From: Mergibacter septicus
GTDB lineage: Bacteria; Pseudomonadota; Gammaproteobacteria; Enterobacterales; Pasteurellaceae
Direction: 5' to 3'
Length of the DNA: 64,000 bases
NCBI RefSeq assembly: GCF_003265225.1
Contig: NZ_CP022013.1
Span: 124,001-188,000 of the forward strand
A program made the translations under genes and the position numbers. Below are positions 19,457 through 30,074 of this stretch, one piece after another. The stretch's first letter is position 1; every line of letters starts with the position of its first letter. The notes under the pieces were generated by a model. It saw nothing but the letters and a program-made list of their open reading frames with translations, did not search any database and was not told the DNA's origin.

Positions 19457-20779
19457 TCATCTCCCATATATTATATTCCGCAAAACGATTTTAAATTTTG
19501 AACTACAAAAATCTCTCATCTTTTTATCAAGGGTTAATTTATTTTTTGTTTTGGTATTGATTTGATACACCAGCCAACAGCCAAAATCTTGACTAACAGC
19601 TTGTATCCAACCATCTTTATAGATTTCTTTTGGGCTAAAATTATTATTTGGGTCTAGCCAATAGCGTTGATGAACTGGTAATTCTGAGTTTTCACTCCAA
19701 CCAGCTGGTAATTCCTGCCATAACCCAGCTTGATTAAGTACATGGTCGATAACTTCTTGTAATAGTTTAATGGTTCGTTTTGTTATTTTCCTTGAGGTTG
19801 GTGTTTTTTTTTCATTTAATTTGATTAGATGTTCGACTATCGCCTGAATGGTCTTTTTTGCTGCCCTATTTATTTTATAATGGTTAAATATGTTCTCTGT
19901 ATTTAATGGGGGTTTTACGACGTCTTGCCATTGTGGTGGTGCCGCACGGAAAAAATAAGTAATTCCGTTACGGTGAGATTTAGTATTAAGCAGTGAAACA
20001 TTTTGAGGCTGAATACCACCAGCAACAGTAATGGCTAAATTTGGATAAGAAACGAGAGTCTCTTCACAAAACTGCTTATTTTTTCTTGCATCACGAATTT
20101 GCTTCATCTCTTGGCTATAATGGCAGCGTTGGATTTCGTTATAAATTTCTTGAGAAAGAGAAGATGAATAAAGTGGGATTAATAGGTGGTATTGATTTTC
20201 TGCAATTGGAAAATAAATTTGTTTACCCAGCGTATGGCTACTTGGATTACTGGTTGTTAACGCTTGGCTTAAACCATTGTGCCATTCTTCTAGTTGTGCA
20301 TGGTTTGTGGCTAAAGGTGCCAGAGGGCTAAGATCATTTTGTTCTAAATAGCTAAGTAAAGATTTATTATTTTGATCAGTTAATTGAAGAAATCTTGCGA
20401 CATCAAGAGCCGCTGCATTACCAACCGCATCAAAAGTGATATTTTCTAGACTTTGGGTATCCAAATAATGCGTAGACGTTCCCAATTTTTGATCAATTAA
20501 ATTTGTTCCTTTGGCTGAACTGTGGATAAATTTAACTGCGTGAGATGCCATGCTAATTTGATTAGCTCGAGTAGCGGCATTATCGATCCAGTTAGGAATT
20601 TTATATTGATGATTAAGTTTGACAAGTTTTTCAGTATGGGTTTGTTGCAATAGATCAAGTCGCTTTTGATCGGTAGTTTGATTTTTACTTTTTTCAAACT
20701 CTTTATTTAAGGTTGCAAGTTTATCTTGATAACGCTCTTGAATAAATGTTTGAATGTTTTCAGTGAGAGTTATAGGCAT
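19457..20779 (-). CDS. cas8f: Cas8f (Csy1) large subunit
   Basis: Large subunit of the I-F Cascade, recognising the CC PAM. It has 440 residues, as usual. The SMASHAVKFIHSSAKGTNL segment and FDAVGNAAALDVARFLQL are recognisable Csy1 features. A 175-bp gap with a hairpin separates it from cas2-3, so cas8f-cas5f-cas7f-cas6f probably has its own promoter. Confidence 0.94.
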   Translation of the reverse strand: MPITLTENIQTFIQERYQDKLATLNKEFEKSKNQTTDQKRLDLLQQTHTEKLVKLNHQYKIPNWIDNAATRANQISMASHAVKFIHSSAKGTNLIDQKLGTSTHYLDTQSLENITFDAVGNAAALDVARFLQLTDQNNKSLLSYLEQNDLSPLAPLATNHAQLEEWHNGLSQALTTSNPSSHTLGKQIYFPIAENQYHLLIPLYSSSLSQEIYNEIQRCHYSQEMKQIRDARKNKQFCEETLVSYPNLAITVAGGIQPQNVSLLNTKSHRNGITYFFRAAPPQWQDVVKPPLNTENIFNHYKINRAAKKTIQAIVEHLIKLNEKKTPTSRKITKRTIKLLQEVIDHVLNQAGLWQELPAGWSENSELPVHQRYWLDPNNNFSPKEIYKDGWIQAVSQDFGCWLVYQINTKTKNKLTLDKKMRDFCSSKFKIVLRNIIYGR

Positions 20780-20904
20780 AAATTTTTCTTATCTATTTAA
20801 AGCTACCTTACGGTAGTGTAAAAAGAAAAATTTCTTAACTAAAATAATTTCTAAACTACAATAAGGTATGTAGTGTTTATATATTCTACTAATGTAGAAT
20901 TAAA

Positions 20905-20939
20905 GATCAACAAATTAGTGAAAAAATAATCTGTTGATC
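20905..20939 (-). terminator. Hairpin between cas2-3 and cas8f
   Basis: Thirteen-base arms (20905-20917 and 20927-20939) with one wobble and a 9-base loop, followed on the minus strand by TTTAATTC. It likely ends the cas1-cas2-3 transcript and separates adaptation from interference expression. Confidence 0.6.
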
Positions 20940-20954
20940 GCTGATTATTTATTT

Positions 20955-23900
20955 TTATTTCCGATAAAAACCTAAATGGGGGTGGTAATACCACAAATAG
21001 TTTCCTTCAGGTAAGCTGATCTGTGCAAAACGCAGATAAGTTTCTTCTAAACTTAAATTAAATTGATCGGCAAGTTGTTCAATTTCTTGTTCTAACAGAG
21101 GGCTTCCCCAGATTGAAATCCGTTTAGCTAGAGGTAAATTATCTGGTTCTTGATAAGTTAAATTAATACTACTTTCAATCCATTCTTGAGATGCAGGTTC
21201 CCACTCTTTCAGTGTTAGGTCATCATCAAGGAGTTCTACTATATAGTTTCGAGTTGGCCTACTTTGGCGAAATTCAGTTTGCTTTTGAAATTCGGCAAAA
21301 AGGTGGGCGTAATTTGATTTCCACCAATTTCTTAAATAATAGCTTAAATAATTTTTTAAAGCTCGATGCTCAATGTCAATTAATCCTTGATCTTCTACCT
21401 CTTGAATTCGTGGTATAGCGTTGATAGGTTGGAAATAGTCAGCTAAAGCAGATAAAGATAAGTCATGGTTAGGTAGTTTGACTTCTTCCCTTTTTTCAGT
21501 TTCTTTACATTCAAAGCCTGGATCAGTATAACAAATAACTTCTCCTTTTATTGCTTTGATATTTTTGTTTAAAATGAGAATGTTATCTAACTGTGGTGGT
21601 AATTGGCGGTGGCGTTGAACTCGTCCAACAAGCTGAATGATGGATCGCATTGAGCTTGGTTCAATGATTGCCCAATCATAATCGTGATCTCGTCCAACTT
21701 CTGCAACAGGTGTAGCAAGAACCACAAAAATATGATGTTGTTCAGGAAATTGTTGTAGGCGTTCAACCACTAATTCTTTCTCAAAAATATCTTGTGGATT
21801 TTGTCGATCTCGTTGTAACAAGGCATCAAGTTGATTTTCGATTGCTGAACGTGTCGCAAGTGGGTGTTGGCTATGGTAGATACAGTAGTGAATGCATGTA
21901 TTTTCAGCTGCAGGGAGATTAAAGAGTGCTTTAGCAACAGCAACCAGAGGATTGATATTGGCGATACGGATAATACCAGTGGAAACACTTTTTCCCTGAT
22001 AGCGAGTTTGAGTGGATACAGTACGGTGTTGTGTAGCGAGTTGAGTGATACCTTGATAAAGGGTTTGAGCTAATGCAGGATAAAGATCTTTTTTCGAGAT
22101 ATGATTAACCATTAGCCAGTTGCCTAAATGTAAATTTAGGTTCTCTTTTTTTAAATTCTCTACTCGTTTTTGGATAAATTGCTTGTGTTGCTCCTCAAAT
22201 TGTTTTAAATCACAATTTATAGCTTGCGAGCTAAATTCATCAAACCATGCACAACAAATATCCGTTTCTGCTCGCTGTCCTGTTACTTGATTAAATTGTT
22301 TTCGACCAGTGTAATAACTCGAAAAAAGTTGTTGAACAAGATAAGGTGGTAGTGTGGCAGATGAGAGCAAGACTCTTGAACCTAATAAACCCGCAAAATA
22401 GACTAAACGCCCTAATGCAGGCAGATCTTCTAATGAAAAGTCATCGGGTTCATCTAGCACTAAATCACTGGTGAGTAAGCGTAGCATTGGTGCAATTTGC
22501 TGACCGCCTGATGTGCCTTCGCTCGCAGGTATTAGGTGGTCAATGGTGCTGACTGAAATTGGTGAACTTACCAGTTTTAGGATTTTATTTTGGTTTTTTA
22601 ACCAGCGATTTAGGTAGTTATTTTCAATTTCACCTTCATAGCGAACATAATAGTGTTCAGCAAAATGTTGTTCGGACTCACTGCCTGTATTTTTATCATG
22701 AGTAGCCGGTATTTTTTGTTGGCTTTCAAACAAAGCTTTAATTTCTTGTGAACCGATTTGTACGGCAACATCATCGTTATCTAAATGAAGGCGGTGTTGT
22801 AATGCTTCACCAGTTTGTAATGTAAGAGTACGTAAACCTAGTGCAATACTAAAACGACAACCTAATTGTGGGTTTGCTAAGGCATAGCAGATCCGAGCAT
22901 TAGCAAAGGTTTTTCCTTTTCCTGTTGATGCCATATTGATCCCAAAAAAGCCTTGTTCTTGGCTCTGTTCTGTAAGATTATAAGCACAATCATAAGCTTT
23001 ATCTTGCCAGCGGAATTTATCATTCTTACTCCGCCGTTTAAAATCTTTATGCTGTGTAATTGCTGGCATTGATTGGCGTAACTTAGGAATCGTTAAGGCG
23101 AGAAGATAGGCATTATGTGCGACACCGATACAGTGTTCATCTAAATGTTGTTTCGGTTCTTTCGTTGTTTTATCCGTATTCGCAATAGCTTTATAATGTG
23201 GATCTTGCCAATGTGGGTGAGGCTGATCGGCTGAATAGTTATGATCGGCAAGCATTAATGCTAAGCGAGCAATGTGCAAGGGAAATGCCATTTCTAAATG
23301 AGCATATTCACTAAAATTATGTAATTTTAATGCCCTTTTAGCGATTTCTTTTGCTTTCTTTTGCCACGTTTTACTGCGAATAGGGGTCCCTAATTTAAAG
23401 GTGAGATTGAGAGGAATTTTGTTACTTTCGCAATTTTCGTGGTTTAACGCATTCCATTCAACACCAAGTTGTGTCAGCCAAGATGTGATGGAATTTGAAT
23501 CTAATGTTATATCGGAATTAAGTTTTTTAGGTAAACGGTGGTGCGATAAAATTAACCAAGCAATACATTGTGCAATCGGTGGTAATTGTGTGAAATCGAA
23601 GGTTTTTTTCTCTGTTAATTGTTTTTCAATGAGATCTGGCGATTTATCAGAGATATTTGCTAACCGAGTCAACCACGTTTGATCATCAAGGTAAACGACC
23701 TGTTCGGAGCTTGATTTTTCTTGATCTTTAATAAATTCAGCAAAGAGTAATAGAGATAACCATTCGTGGCGGTAGGGTTCAAAATTCGAGGTTTTAGTCT
23801 TAGGAGTTAATTTATTTTGAAAAAGTTGATTTGCTTTACCAAAATCGTGAAATAGTCCAGCTAAACCAGCCAAAATTGCAGAAGTATGAATGCTGTTAAA

Positions 23901-24215
23901 ATTATTTTCATCTTGGCTGCGTAAAATATCTCGTTGGGTCATATTAGTTGGTACGCTACCTTCTAAATTAAATTTACGTCTGTTGCCGACAATCCAAAGT
24001 AATTCCGTTTGATTTTTAGCTCTAATCCAATAGCAGGCGACTGCGGTATTTTTACGGGCAGTTTTCTTCAGCAACATTCTTAGTGTTTTTAGCCCTTCAA
24101 ATGTAATAGGTGTTTGCCAAGTCCGTTGTCCTTTACGTTCAGCGAATTGATCTAGTACACGGCGAGTTTCGACTAACGCTTGTTTGCTACATTCTGAAAT
24201 TAACAATATGTTCAT
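20955..24215 (-). CDS. cas3f: Cas2-Cas3 fusion (type I-F helicase-nuclease)
   Basis: 1086 residues. The first ~95 residues are the Cas2-like domain (MNILLISECSKQALVETRRV). The HD nuclease follows (LAGLFHDFGKANQLF, about residues 115-130). The helicase shows Walker A-like STGKGKTFAN, a DExD-box as LVLDEPDDF, and motif VI as QLVGRVQRHRQ. It degrades target DNA and partners Cas1 during spacer acquisition. Its ATG follows the cas1 stop directly (TAAATG), so the two are translationally coupled. Confidence 0.97.
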   Translation of the reverse strand: MNILLISECSKQALVETRRVLDQFAERKGQRTWQTPITFEGLKTLRMLLKKTARKNTAVACYWIRAKNQTELLWIVGNRRKFNLEGSVPTNMTQRDILRSQDENNFNSIHTSAILAGLAGLFHDFGKANQLFQNKLTPKTKTSNFEPYRHEWLSLLLFAEFIKDQEKSSSEQVVYLDDQTWLTRLANISDKSPDLIEKQLTEKKTFDFTQLPPIAQCIAWLILSHHRLPKKLNSDITLDSNSITSWLTQLGVEWNALNHENCESNKIPLNLTFKLGTPIRSKTWQKKAKEIAKRALKLHNFSEYAHLEMAFPLHIARLALMLADHNYSADQPHPHWQDPHYKAIANTDKTTKEPKQHLDEHCIGVAHNAYLLALTIPKLRQSMPAITQHKDFKRRSKNDKFRWQDKAYDCAYNLTEQSQEQGFFGINMASTGKGKTFANARICYALANPQLGCRFSIALGLRTLTLQTGEALQHRLHLDNDDVAVQIGSQEIKALFESQQKIPATHDKNTGSESEQHFAEHYYVRYEGEIENNYLNRWLKNQNKILKLVSSPISVSTIDHLIPASEGTSGGQQIAPMLRLLTSDLVLDEPDDFSLEDLPALGRLVYFAGLLGSRVLLSSATLPPYLVQQLFSSYYTGRKQFNQVTGQRAETDICCAWFDEFSSQAINCDLKQFEEQHKQFIQKRVENLKKENLNLHLGNWLMVNHISKKDLYPALAQTLYQGITQLATQHRTVSTQTRYQGKSVSTGIIRIANINPLVAVAKALFNLPAAENTCIHYCIYHSQHPLATRSAIENQLDALLQRDRQNPQDIFEKELVVERLQQFPEQHHIFVVLATPVAEVGRDHDYDWAIIEPSSMRSIIQLVGRVQRHRQLPPQLDNILILNKNIKAIKGEVICYTDPGFECKETEKREEVKLPNHDLSLSALADYFQPINAIPRIQEVEDQGLIDIEHRALKNYLSYYLRNWWKSNYAHLFAEFQKQTEFRQSRPTRNYIVELLDDDLTLKEWEPASQEWIESSINLTYQEPDNLPLAKRISIWGSPLLEQEIEQLADQFNLSLEETYLRFAQISLPEGNYLWYYHPHLGFYRK

Positions 24216-25184
24216 TTATTTTCTCGCTAAAGTGGTTGCTGTAGTTTGTAGAGTTTCAATCATTGTATCTAAGGCATTAGTTTTTCTAAATTGTTGTAAG
24301 CACTGTTGGCGAAATTCTTGTTCATCATCACCTGCCATTGCTGAAAGAAAAGCCTGTGGGAGGATAACCGCATCTTTAACAATATCTGCGACATCAAAAA
24401 CTAAGCCACCACGACGAGTTTTACCGTGTAATACCGCTAAGCCATGCGGTAAACCTAATACCCAGCAAGCGGTGGCTGCTAAGCCATAAGCCAGATAATT
24501 ACCGTGATCTAAATAACGGTTAGCAATATCATTACTATTTCCTCGTTCAGAGCGAGTGAAATCACCATAATTAGTTGCATTACAAGCAAGTTTATACAGG
24601 CTTTTTGTGGTTGTCGCCTCAAGTGATAATAGATCTTGGGTGGTATTACAATCCGCTAGTTTTTTTCTAAAGCGTTCTAAGGTTGAAGTTAATTGTTCAG
24701 CATTATAGTTAAACGCTTGTTGTTGGCTGAGCTTTTGCCATTGGTTTTCAATTTGTTGTAGACGTTGTTGCTGAAAATGTTTAGCGGCTTCAAGTCGTTG
24801 TTGATCGTCAAACCAAAAGCTTACCCATTGTTGTAAATACTGTGTGGGACGGTATTCAGATTGAGGTTGAAACCACGAGACAGCGAGTTCAGCTTCGTTG
24901 CCAGCAAATAGAGGCGTTCCACCACCGCCACAAAAGCCAATTAAGACTCCAGCTTTGGCTAGTTCTCGTACGGCGGCTTGAGTAATTGAAGTGCCAGTTC
25001 CAAGCATAATTGCAGTGGTGTTCGCAATGGGAATATTCCAGTAGAGGCTTTCTTTGCCTTGATCGGTAACATATTCAACCCGTCCATTATTTACTAATAC
25101 TCGGCAATGTTGTAGATAATAGAGATTGGCTCGCTTGGAATGAATGATAGTTTTTAGGTCAGTTGGTGAGAAAACATCAGGCAT
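24216..25184 (-). CDS. cas1: Cas1f integrase
   Basis: Metal-dependent integrase inserting spacers at the leader-repeat junction. I start at the ATG at 25184 (MPDVFSPTDLKTI) because AAAGGAG lies 6 nt upstream; the longest ORF adds 13 residues from 25223 without such a site. 322 residues. Expected catalytic elements are in the C-terminal domain (the NYGDFTRSERGN and AATACWVLGLPHGLAVLHGK segments). First gene of the cas operon. Confidence 0.96.
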   Translation of the reverse strand: MPDVFSPTDLKTIIHSKRANLYYLQHCRVLVNNGRVEYVTDQGKESLYWNIPIANTTAIMLGTGTSITQAAVRELAKAGVLIGFCGGGGTPLFAGNEAELAVSWFQPQSEYRPTQYLQQWVSFWFDDQQRLEAAKHFQQQRLQQIENQWQKLSQQQAFNYNAEQLTSTLERFRKKLADCNTTQDLLSLEATTTKSLYKLACNATNYGDFTRSERGNSNDIANRYLDHGNYLAYGLAATACWVLGLPHGLAVLHGKTRRGGLVFDVADIVKDAVILPQAFLSAMAGDDEQEFRQQCLQQFRKTNALDTMIETLQTTATTLARK

Positions 25185-25317
25185 AAGACACTCCTTTGTA
25201 GAAGTTAGACGGCTAGGAATCAATTTTAGATAAAATGCTTTTTCGGTGGTAAAGGGGAAGTTGTGAATTTTTCAGCTTCCCTATTTATTGCAAGTTGTTA
25301 TACCTAATTCTTTAAAG

Positions 25318-25342
25318 GCGGTTAGAGTCTAACCGCTTTTTT
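25318..25342 (+). terminator. Inverted repeat with T-run
   Basis: GCGGTTAG (25318-25325) and CTAACCGC (25329-25336) followed by TTTTTT on the plus strand. The neighbouring genes (yciI, cas1) are on the minus strand, where the T-run is absent, so it may mainly block antisense or readthrough transcription. Nothing else is recognised in 25185-25362 apart from the cas1 promoter region. Confidence 0.55.
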
Positions 25343-25362
25343 AAAAGTCGATTAAAGTAAGT

Positions 25363-25659
25363 TTAAAAGACTTTTTTAAAGGGTTTAATAATCACTTCCG
25401 CATAAACACCAGCTTCTACATAAGGATCAGCATCAGCCCATTCACGAGCCTGTGCAAGTGAGTCAAATTGAGCAATAACTGTAGAGCCTGTAAAGCCTGC
25501 TTCCCCCGGATTTTCATCATCAATTGCAGGATTTGGACCTGCAGTTAATAATCTGCCTTCATCAGCGAGTTGTTGTAAACGAGCGAGATGTTTTTCTCGA
25601 ACAGCTAAACGTTGTGCTAAGGTATTTGGTATATCTTGAGCAAAAAGAACATAGTACAT
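25363..25659 (-). CDS. yciI: YciI family protein
   Basis: Small cytosolic protein of 98 residues with the YciI ferredoxin-like fold; close to Haemophilus HI0828 (MYYVLFAQD...). The conserved His and Asp of the proposed active site lie in [11 protein letters not shown] and [12 protein letters not shown]. The reaction in vivo is unknown. Confidence 0.93.
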   Translation of the reverse strand: MYYVLFAQDIPNTLAQRLAVREKHLARLQQLADEGRLLTAGPNPAIDDENPGEAGFTGSTVIAQFDSLAQAREWADADPYVEAGVYAEVIIKPFKKVF

Positions 25660-25788
25660 TATGCACCCCTTATCAATTGGTTGTCAGTGATATTTGAACG
25701 GTGAAGTTTATTGTGAAAGAGTAGGTGAGTGATGTCAATCTTGTTCTTGCAGAATTAGTTGATATTTAACAATGAGATATTGATAACT

Positions 25789-25816
25789 AAAAGCCCTAGT
25801 CAATTCTAGGGCTTTT
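25789..25816 (-). terminator. Terminator of the yciCBA operon
   Basis: Eleven-base perfect arms AAAAGCCCTAG / CTAGGGCTTTT around a 6-base loop, 9 bp after the yciA stop. The A/T ends make it bidirectional. Confidence 0.85.
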
Positions 25817-25824
25817 AACGATGT

Positions 25825-26289
25825 TTAACAATTTTGAGAGGAATAATCTGCTAACGCTCGTTCTAATTCGTGATTATTTTCCTGAGGAATTGGACGAGGA
25901 CGACCATTTTGATCGACTGCAACGAAGGTAAAAATAGCATCAGTTACACAATATTTTTCACCGATAGGCTCTTTAGAGACTTTTTTTGCCCATACTTCAA
26001 CGTGAATTTTTATTGAAGTGCGACCGACAGCTAAACATCGTCCATAGCAGCAAACAACATCTCCAACACTGACGGGACGTAAAAAATTAATTTTATCTAC
26101 ACTGGCAGTAACGACACGTCCGTGAGCAATTTCTTTTGCTAGAATAGCTCCACCCATATCCATTTGAGACATAATCCAACCGCCAAAAATATCACCGTTT
26201 GCGTTGGTATCTGAAGGCATGGCAAGTGTCCGCAGTAATAGACTTCCTTTATTAGGAGGTTGTTGTGTTCTATTGTCAGTTTTGTTCAT
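25825..26289 (-). CDS. yciA: Acyl-CoA thioesterase YciA
   Basis: Hotdog-fold thioesterase hydrolysing short and medium acyl-CoAs; HI0827 is the Haemophilus counterpart. I start at the ATG at 26289 ([10 protein letters not shown]) with AAGGA upstream; it overlaps yciB by 14 bp. 154 residues. The active-site helix [20 protein letters not shown] carries the catalytic Asp. Confidence 0.94.
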   Translation of the reverse strand: MNKTDNRTQQPPNKGSLLLRTLAMPSDTNANGDIFGGWIMSQMDMGGAILAKEIAHGRVVTASVDKINFLRPVSVGDVVCCYGRCLAVGRTSIKIHVEVWAKKVSKEPIGEKYCVTDAIFTFVAVDQNGRPRPIPQENNHELERALADYSSQNC

Positions 26290-26836
26290 TGTTATCCTTT
26301 TTTTGTTCTTGTTGAGAAATATAGGGGTAGAGATAAACACCAGTGATTAGTGTAGCAATTAGTGTTAAACCAAAAAAGCCAAAAGATTTAAAATCAACCC
26401 AAATATTATCAGAGAGATAAGTACTAACATATAAGTTAATCACTAAACAGAGCAGAAAAAATATTGCCCAACCTAGGTTTAAACGTTGCCAAACTTGTTC
26501 TGGCAAGTGTAATTCTTTTGCAAGCAGATGTTTAATAATAGGTTTATTAAAGCCATATTGGCTAACTAAAAGAATGATGGCGAATAATCCATAAATTAAG
26601 GTTACTTTCCATTTTAAAAATTGAAGATCGTTAAAATAAGCGGTTAAACTGCCAAAAAAGATCACGCTAATTGCAATAACCCATTGAGATTTCTCAATTT
26701 TTCCATACATTATTTTGACAATAATAAATTGAATAATGGTGGCAATAACGAGCGTAATGGAGGCAATTTGTACGCCATAGAGTTTATATGCCGCAAAAAA
26801 TAGAATAAGCGGGATAAATTCAAGTAGTTGTTTCAT
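26276..26836 (-). CDS. yciB: Inner membrane septation protein YciB/IspZ
   Basis: 186 residues with five or more TM helices ([21 protein letters not shown] at the N-terminus, as in IspZ family proteins). Linked to cell envelope and septation. Overlaps yciC by 4 bp and yciA by 14 bp, in one operon. Confidence 0.93.
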   Translation of the reverse strand: MKQLLEFIPLILFFAAYKLYGVQIASITLVIATIIQFIIVKIMYGKIEKSQWVIAISVIFFGSLTAYFNDLQFLKWKVTLIYGLFAIILLVSQYGFNKPIIKHLLAKELHLPEQVWQRLNLGWAIFFLLCLVINLYVSTYLSDNIWVDFKSFGFFGLTLIATLITGVYLYPYISQQEQKKDNNEQN

Positions 26837-27597
26837 GCTTTACTCCAATTAGCTTGTTGGCGAAATAAAGTATAAAAACGGTAGGTAAGGACTAATGAAA
26901 ATAACTCTAACCCATTGATAACAGGAATAATAATTAGTGTAGGAATACCACTTTTAGCTAAACTAAAATTTAAGGCGTTTGGTAAGAAAAACGCAAGAAT
27001 AAAAAATAAAAAAAGTGATGAAAAATGTCCTTTACTATGTTCCCATAATTTTTTAAATAATTGACTAAGCCGTTCATTTTCAATTAGATAAGCGTATGGA
27101 AATAAGCAGAGGCGAATTAAAAAGAATAGCGTGAAAATTAAACCAATAATAAGAAAAAAAGAAAGTTGCCCTGTAGATGATGTAACCACTAAGCTTGATG
27201 AGGCAAATAATGTAACAGGGAAAAAAGTGATGAGATATATTAATAAGAATGTCGGTAATTTTTTTAATGCTGTCAAAAATAATTGTTGAAAAGTATGTTG
27301 ACGACCAACACTAGTATTATCAACACTTAAGAAAAAACAAAGATTAAGCAATAGTGAAAATAAACCAGAAAATAGGGAAAGATAGAGTATGCCTAAAGCA
27401 GGGCTTTGCATTTCTTGAGAATTAGTCAGCTGTTGTTGTAATTCAGTAATTGAGCTATCACCGAAAAATTGTTGCATTATAAATGATGTACCAAGTTGAA
27501 CAAGGCTAGTTAAAATCAGAAAAAAGAGAAATTGTTGTTTTTGATTGCGAATGAAGTTCCAACTATCTGTTAAAATTTGAACAAAATTGAATGGCAT
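26833..27597 (-). CDS. yciC: Membrane protein YciC (UPF0259)
   Basis: 254 residues and about six TM helices; first gene of the yciC-yciB-yciA operon. The order is that of enterobacteria and Haemophilus. Function is uncertain beyond a membrane location. Confidence 0.88.
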   Translation of the reverse strand: MPFNFVQILTDSWNFIRNQKQQFLFFLILTSLVQLGTSFIMQQFFGDSSITELQQQLTNSQEMQSPALGILYLSLFSGLFSLLLNLCFFLSVDNTSVGRQHTFQQLFLTALKKLPTFLLIYLITFFPVTLFASSSLVVTSSTGQLSFFLIIGLIFTLFFLIRLCLFPYAYLIENERLSQLFKKLWEHSKGHFSSLFLFFILAFFLPNALNFSLAKSGIPTLIIIPVINGLELFSLVLTYRFYTLFRQQANWSKA

Positions 27598-27684
27598 AAC
27601 TGTTCCTAAAATGAAAGTTAATCAAAATGGTATAGAGTATAGCAATTCTTGGGTATAAATTCAGTAAAGAAAGTGATGAGAAAG

Positions 27685-27720
27685 AAAAAACCTATCCTTG
27701 ATTTAAGATAGGTTTTTTCT
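27685..27720. terminator. Bidirectional terminator upstream of yciC / after the ABC transporter
   Basis: AAAAAACCTATC pairs with GATAGGTTTTTT with a small bulge. On the minus strand it ends the ABC transporter gene, whose stop is 19 bp away. Confidence 0.85.
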
Positions 27721-27738
27721 TTTTAATTAAAGTTTGAA

Positions 27739-29532
27739 TTAAAGTGATAAAACACTAAATTCCCAGTTTTTATCTTTATTCAAAATAAGTCGATGCGTAT
27801 GATGAGACAGTAAGGTTGAACGATGCCCGACACTAATAATGGTGCTGTTTGGCAATTGTTGATTAATCAGTTGATACATTTCATATTCTAACCCTTCGTC
27901 CATACTAGCGGTTGCTTCATCAAGGAAGGCTACTGCAGGTTTGCGTAACAGTAAGCGAGCAATAGCAAGACGTTGTTGTTCTCCCGGTGATAAGGTGCGA
28001 TTCCAGTCGTTTGACTCTAGAAGATTTTCTGTTAGATGAGCAAGATGAACCTGTTGTAAAGTTTGTTTCGCTGATGAGATCAGATTGTCATCAGTTGGAA
28101 TTTCTTGTGGATAATATAGTGCTTCAAGTAAGCTGCCTTGTGGTAGGTAAGGTCGTTGAGAAAGGAAAAGGCGATCTTCAGGACAGTAGATGGTACCATC
28201 TGCATATTGCCATAATCCAGCAATCGCTCTTAACAGTGTTGTTTTTCCAGCTCCAGAAGGACCTTGGATTAAGACTTTTTCACTTGCTTGAATAGTTAAA
28301 TTTAATGGTGTTAATAGTTTTGAACCATCAGGTTTTCTTAATTGAACCTGTTCAAAAATAATGGCATCAGTATTTGGGTGGTGTTCTAAATTCCCTGTTT
28401 GGTGTGAATCATTGATTGCATTTACGAAGCCAGCTAGACGGTGTAATGTTGCACGGTAGGCGGTAAATTCATCATAACTATTACGAAAGAAGGAGAGTGA
28501 TGAATGTACTTGTCCGAAGGCTTGGGCAGTTTGTACCATATCCCCTAGGGTAATTTGTTTTGAGAAAAAACGGTTTGCCTGAATAAGGAATGGAAAAATA
28601 ACGGAGATTTGCGAAACAATAACGTTAAAGCCTGAAAGTTTCAGGGTTCGGAACACTAATTTCCAAACGTTATCAATAATTTTAGCAAATTGAGAATTAA
28701 GCAAAACTCGTTCTACTTTTTCCCCTCGATAAAATGAAATACTTTCAGCGTATTCTTTCAAACGAATGAGTGAGTAACGGTAGTTAGCGTTAAATTTTTC
28801 ATTATCAAAATTTAATTGAATCAGTGGACGACCTAGTTTGAAAGCAAAAACGCTGGTAATTAACACATAGATAAAGACTAAAAAGACGAGTAAGTGCGGA
28901 ATTTCAATTCCTGCAATTTGCATTGAGCCTGATAAGTTCCAAAGAATCACGGTAAACGCAACTAGAGAGACAAGGGAGGAAATCACACCAGTCGAAAGAC
29001 TGAGAGAGTTATTTACATAACTTTGGATATCTTGTTGAATACGTTGATCTGGATTATCAAGCTGATCGTTACTGTATTGAATTTTATAATAGGCATTATT
29101 TTCTAACCATTTATCTAATAAATTATCATTTAACCATTGTCGCCACTGAATGAGAAAACGTTGTTTAATATAATAAATAAACAGAACATTGGCTAAATTA
29201 ATACCTGCGATAATGGCAAACCAGATCATTTGTTCCCAAAATTTATTTTCATCAAGTTTTTGGAGTGCATCATACATTGTGTTGTACCATTGAGAGAAAA
29301 TAACATCAATGCGAACTGAAAATAAAGTGAGAATTAAAATAAAGCTGAAACCTAATAATGGGCGTAAACTACGTTTAGGCGAAAAATAATCTTTTCCTAA
29401 TCACCAAAATTGTTTTCCCCAATCGGTAAGTTTAATTACAAAATAACCTGCAATACCACTACAAATTAGGGTAATAATAAAGGCTTTTGCAACCCAGATG
29501 GTAGATGTTAGTGCTTCTTGTGTTAAATTCAT
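27739..29532 (-). pseudogene. YddA/HI0036-type ABC transporter (permease-ATPase fusion) with in-frame TGA
   Basis: Half-size exporter with N-terminal TM domain and C-terminal ATPase (Walker A GPSGAGKTTLL, signature LSPGEQQRLAIAR, Walker B AVAFLDEATASMD), of the SbmA/BacA-YddA family. The natural start is the ATG at 29532 (MNLTQEALTS, with AAGGAA upstream). The frame is open and family-like for 43 codons up to WGKQFW, then meets TGA at 29401-29403, then continues as LGKDYFSPKR and on to the stop, 597 codons in all. Restart at the ATG at 29277 would give a 512-residue protein lacking the first TM helices. Next to mreB in Haemophilus too. Confidence 0.85.
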
Positions 29533-30074
29533 CGTATTTCCTTGAATTATACTTGAGTAAATCACTTAGGTATTCTTTTTATCATAAAATTTTTTATAAA
29601 GATAATCTTTTTATAAAAAATTATCATTCTTAATAATGTAAATATATGTAACATAATAATTGAGCTAATCTGTTTCAGGCGAAGATAAATATTAAGAATA
29701 TATCTAAAATTTAAGTGTTCGATATTTTGTTCGAATAATTCCTAAAGTCTAAATAATTGAGTAAATTTAATTATTTTCTAAATCAAAGAATGGGTGGTGA
29801 GTATAATGTAAAATATAATAGAGATTATAGGTTTTGGATAGTAAAATTTTATTATTGTTTATTTGATGAGTTTTTTTAAATTATTTTCTTTTCACCTTAT
29901 AAATTTAAAATATAAATAAATGCTTTACATAATTTTCAAATAAATTTTTAAATGATTTGGTTTTTATGAAATTTAATGAAATAGTATTGCTCAAATTAGT
30001 TAAAGAATATTAATAGCTTCAATATGATTGAAAATCAGAAAGCGTAACTTTACTTTTTAATGCTTTCTTTGCCC
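29533..30074. other. AT-rich intergenic region
   Basis: No gene or known RNA seen. At 30038-30068 AGAAAGC and GCTTTCT flank a T/A-rich loop directly after mreD and may form its terminator. The remainder is the promoter region of the ABC transporter gene, very rich in A and T. Confidence 0.4.

Noticed and set aside
29401-29403. TGA as a selenocysteine or other recoding site.
   Set aside because: ABC exporters of this family are not known selenoproteins and I saw no obvious SECIS-like hairpin just downstream; a point mutation is simpler.
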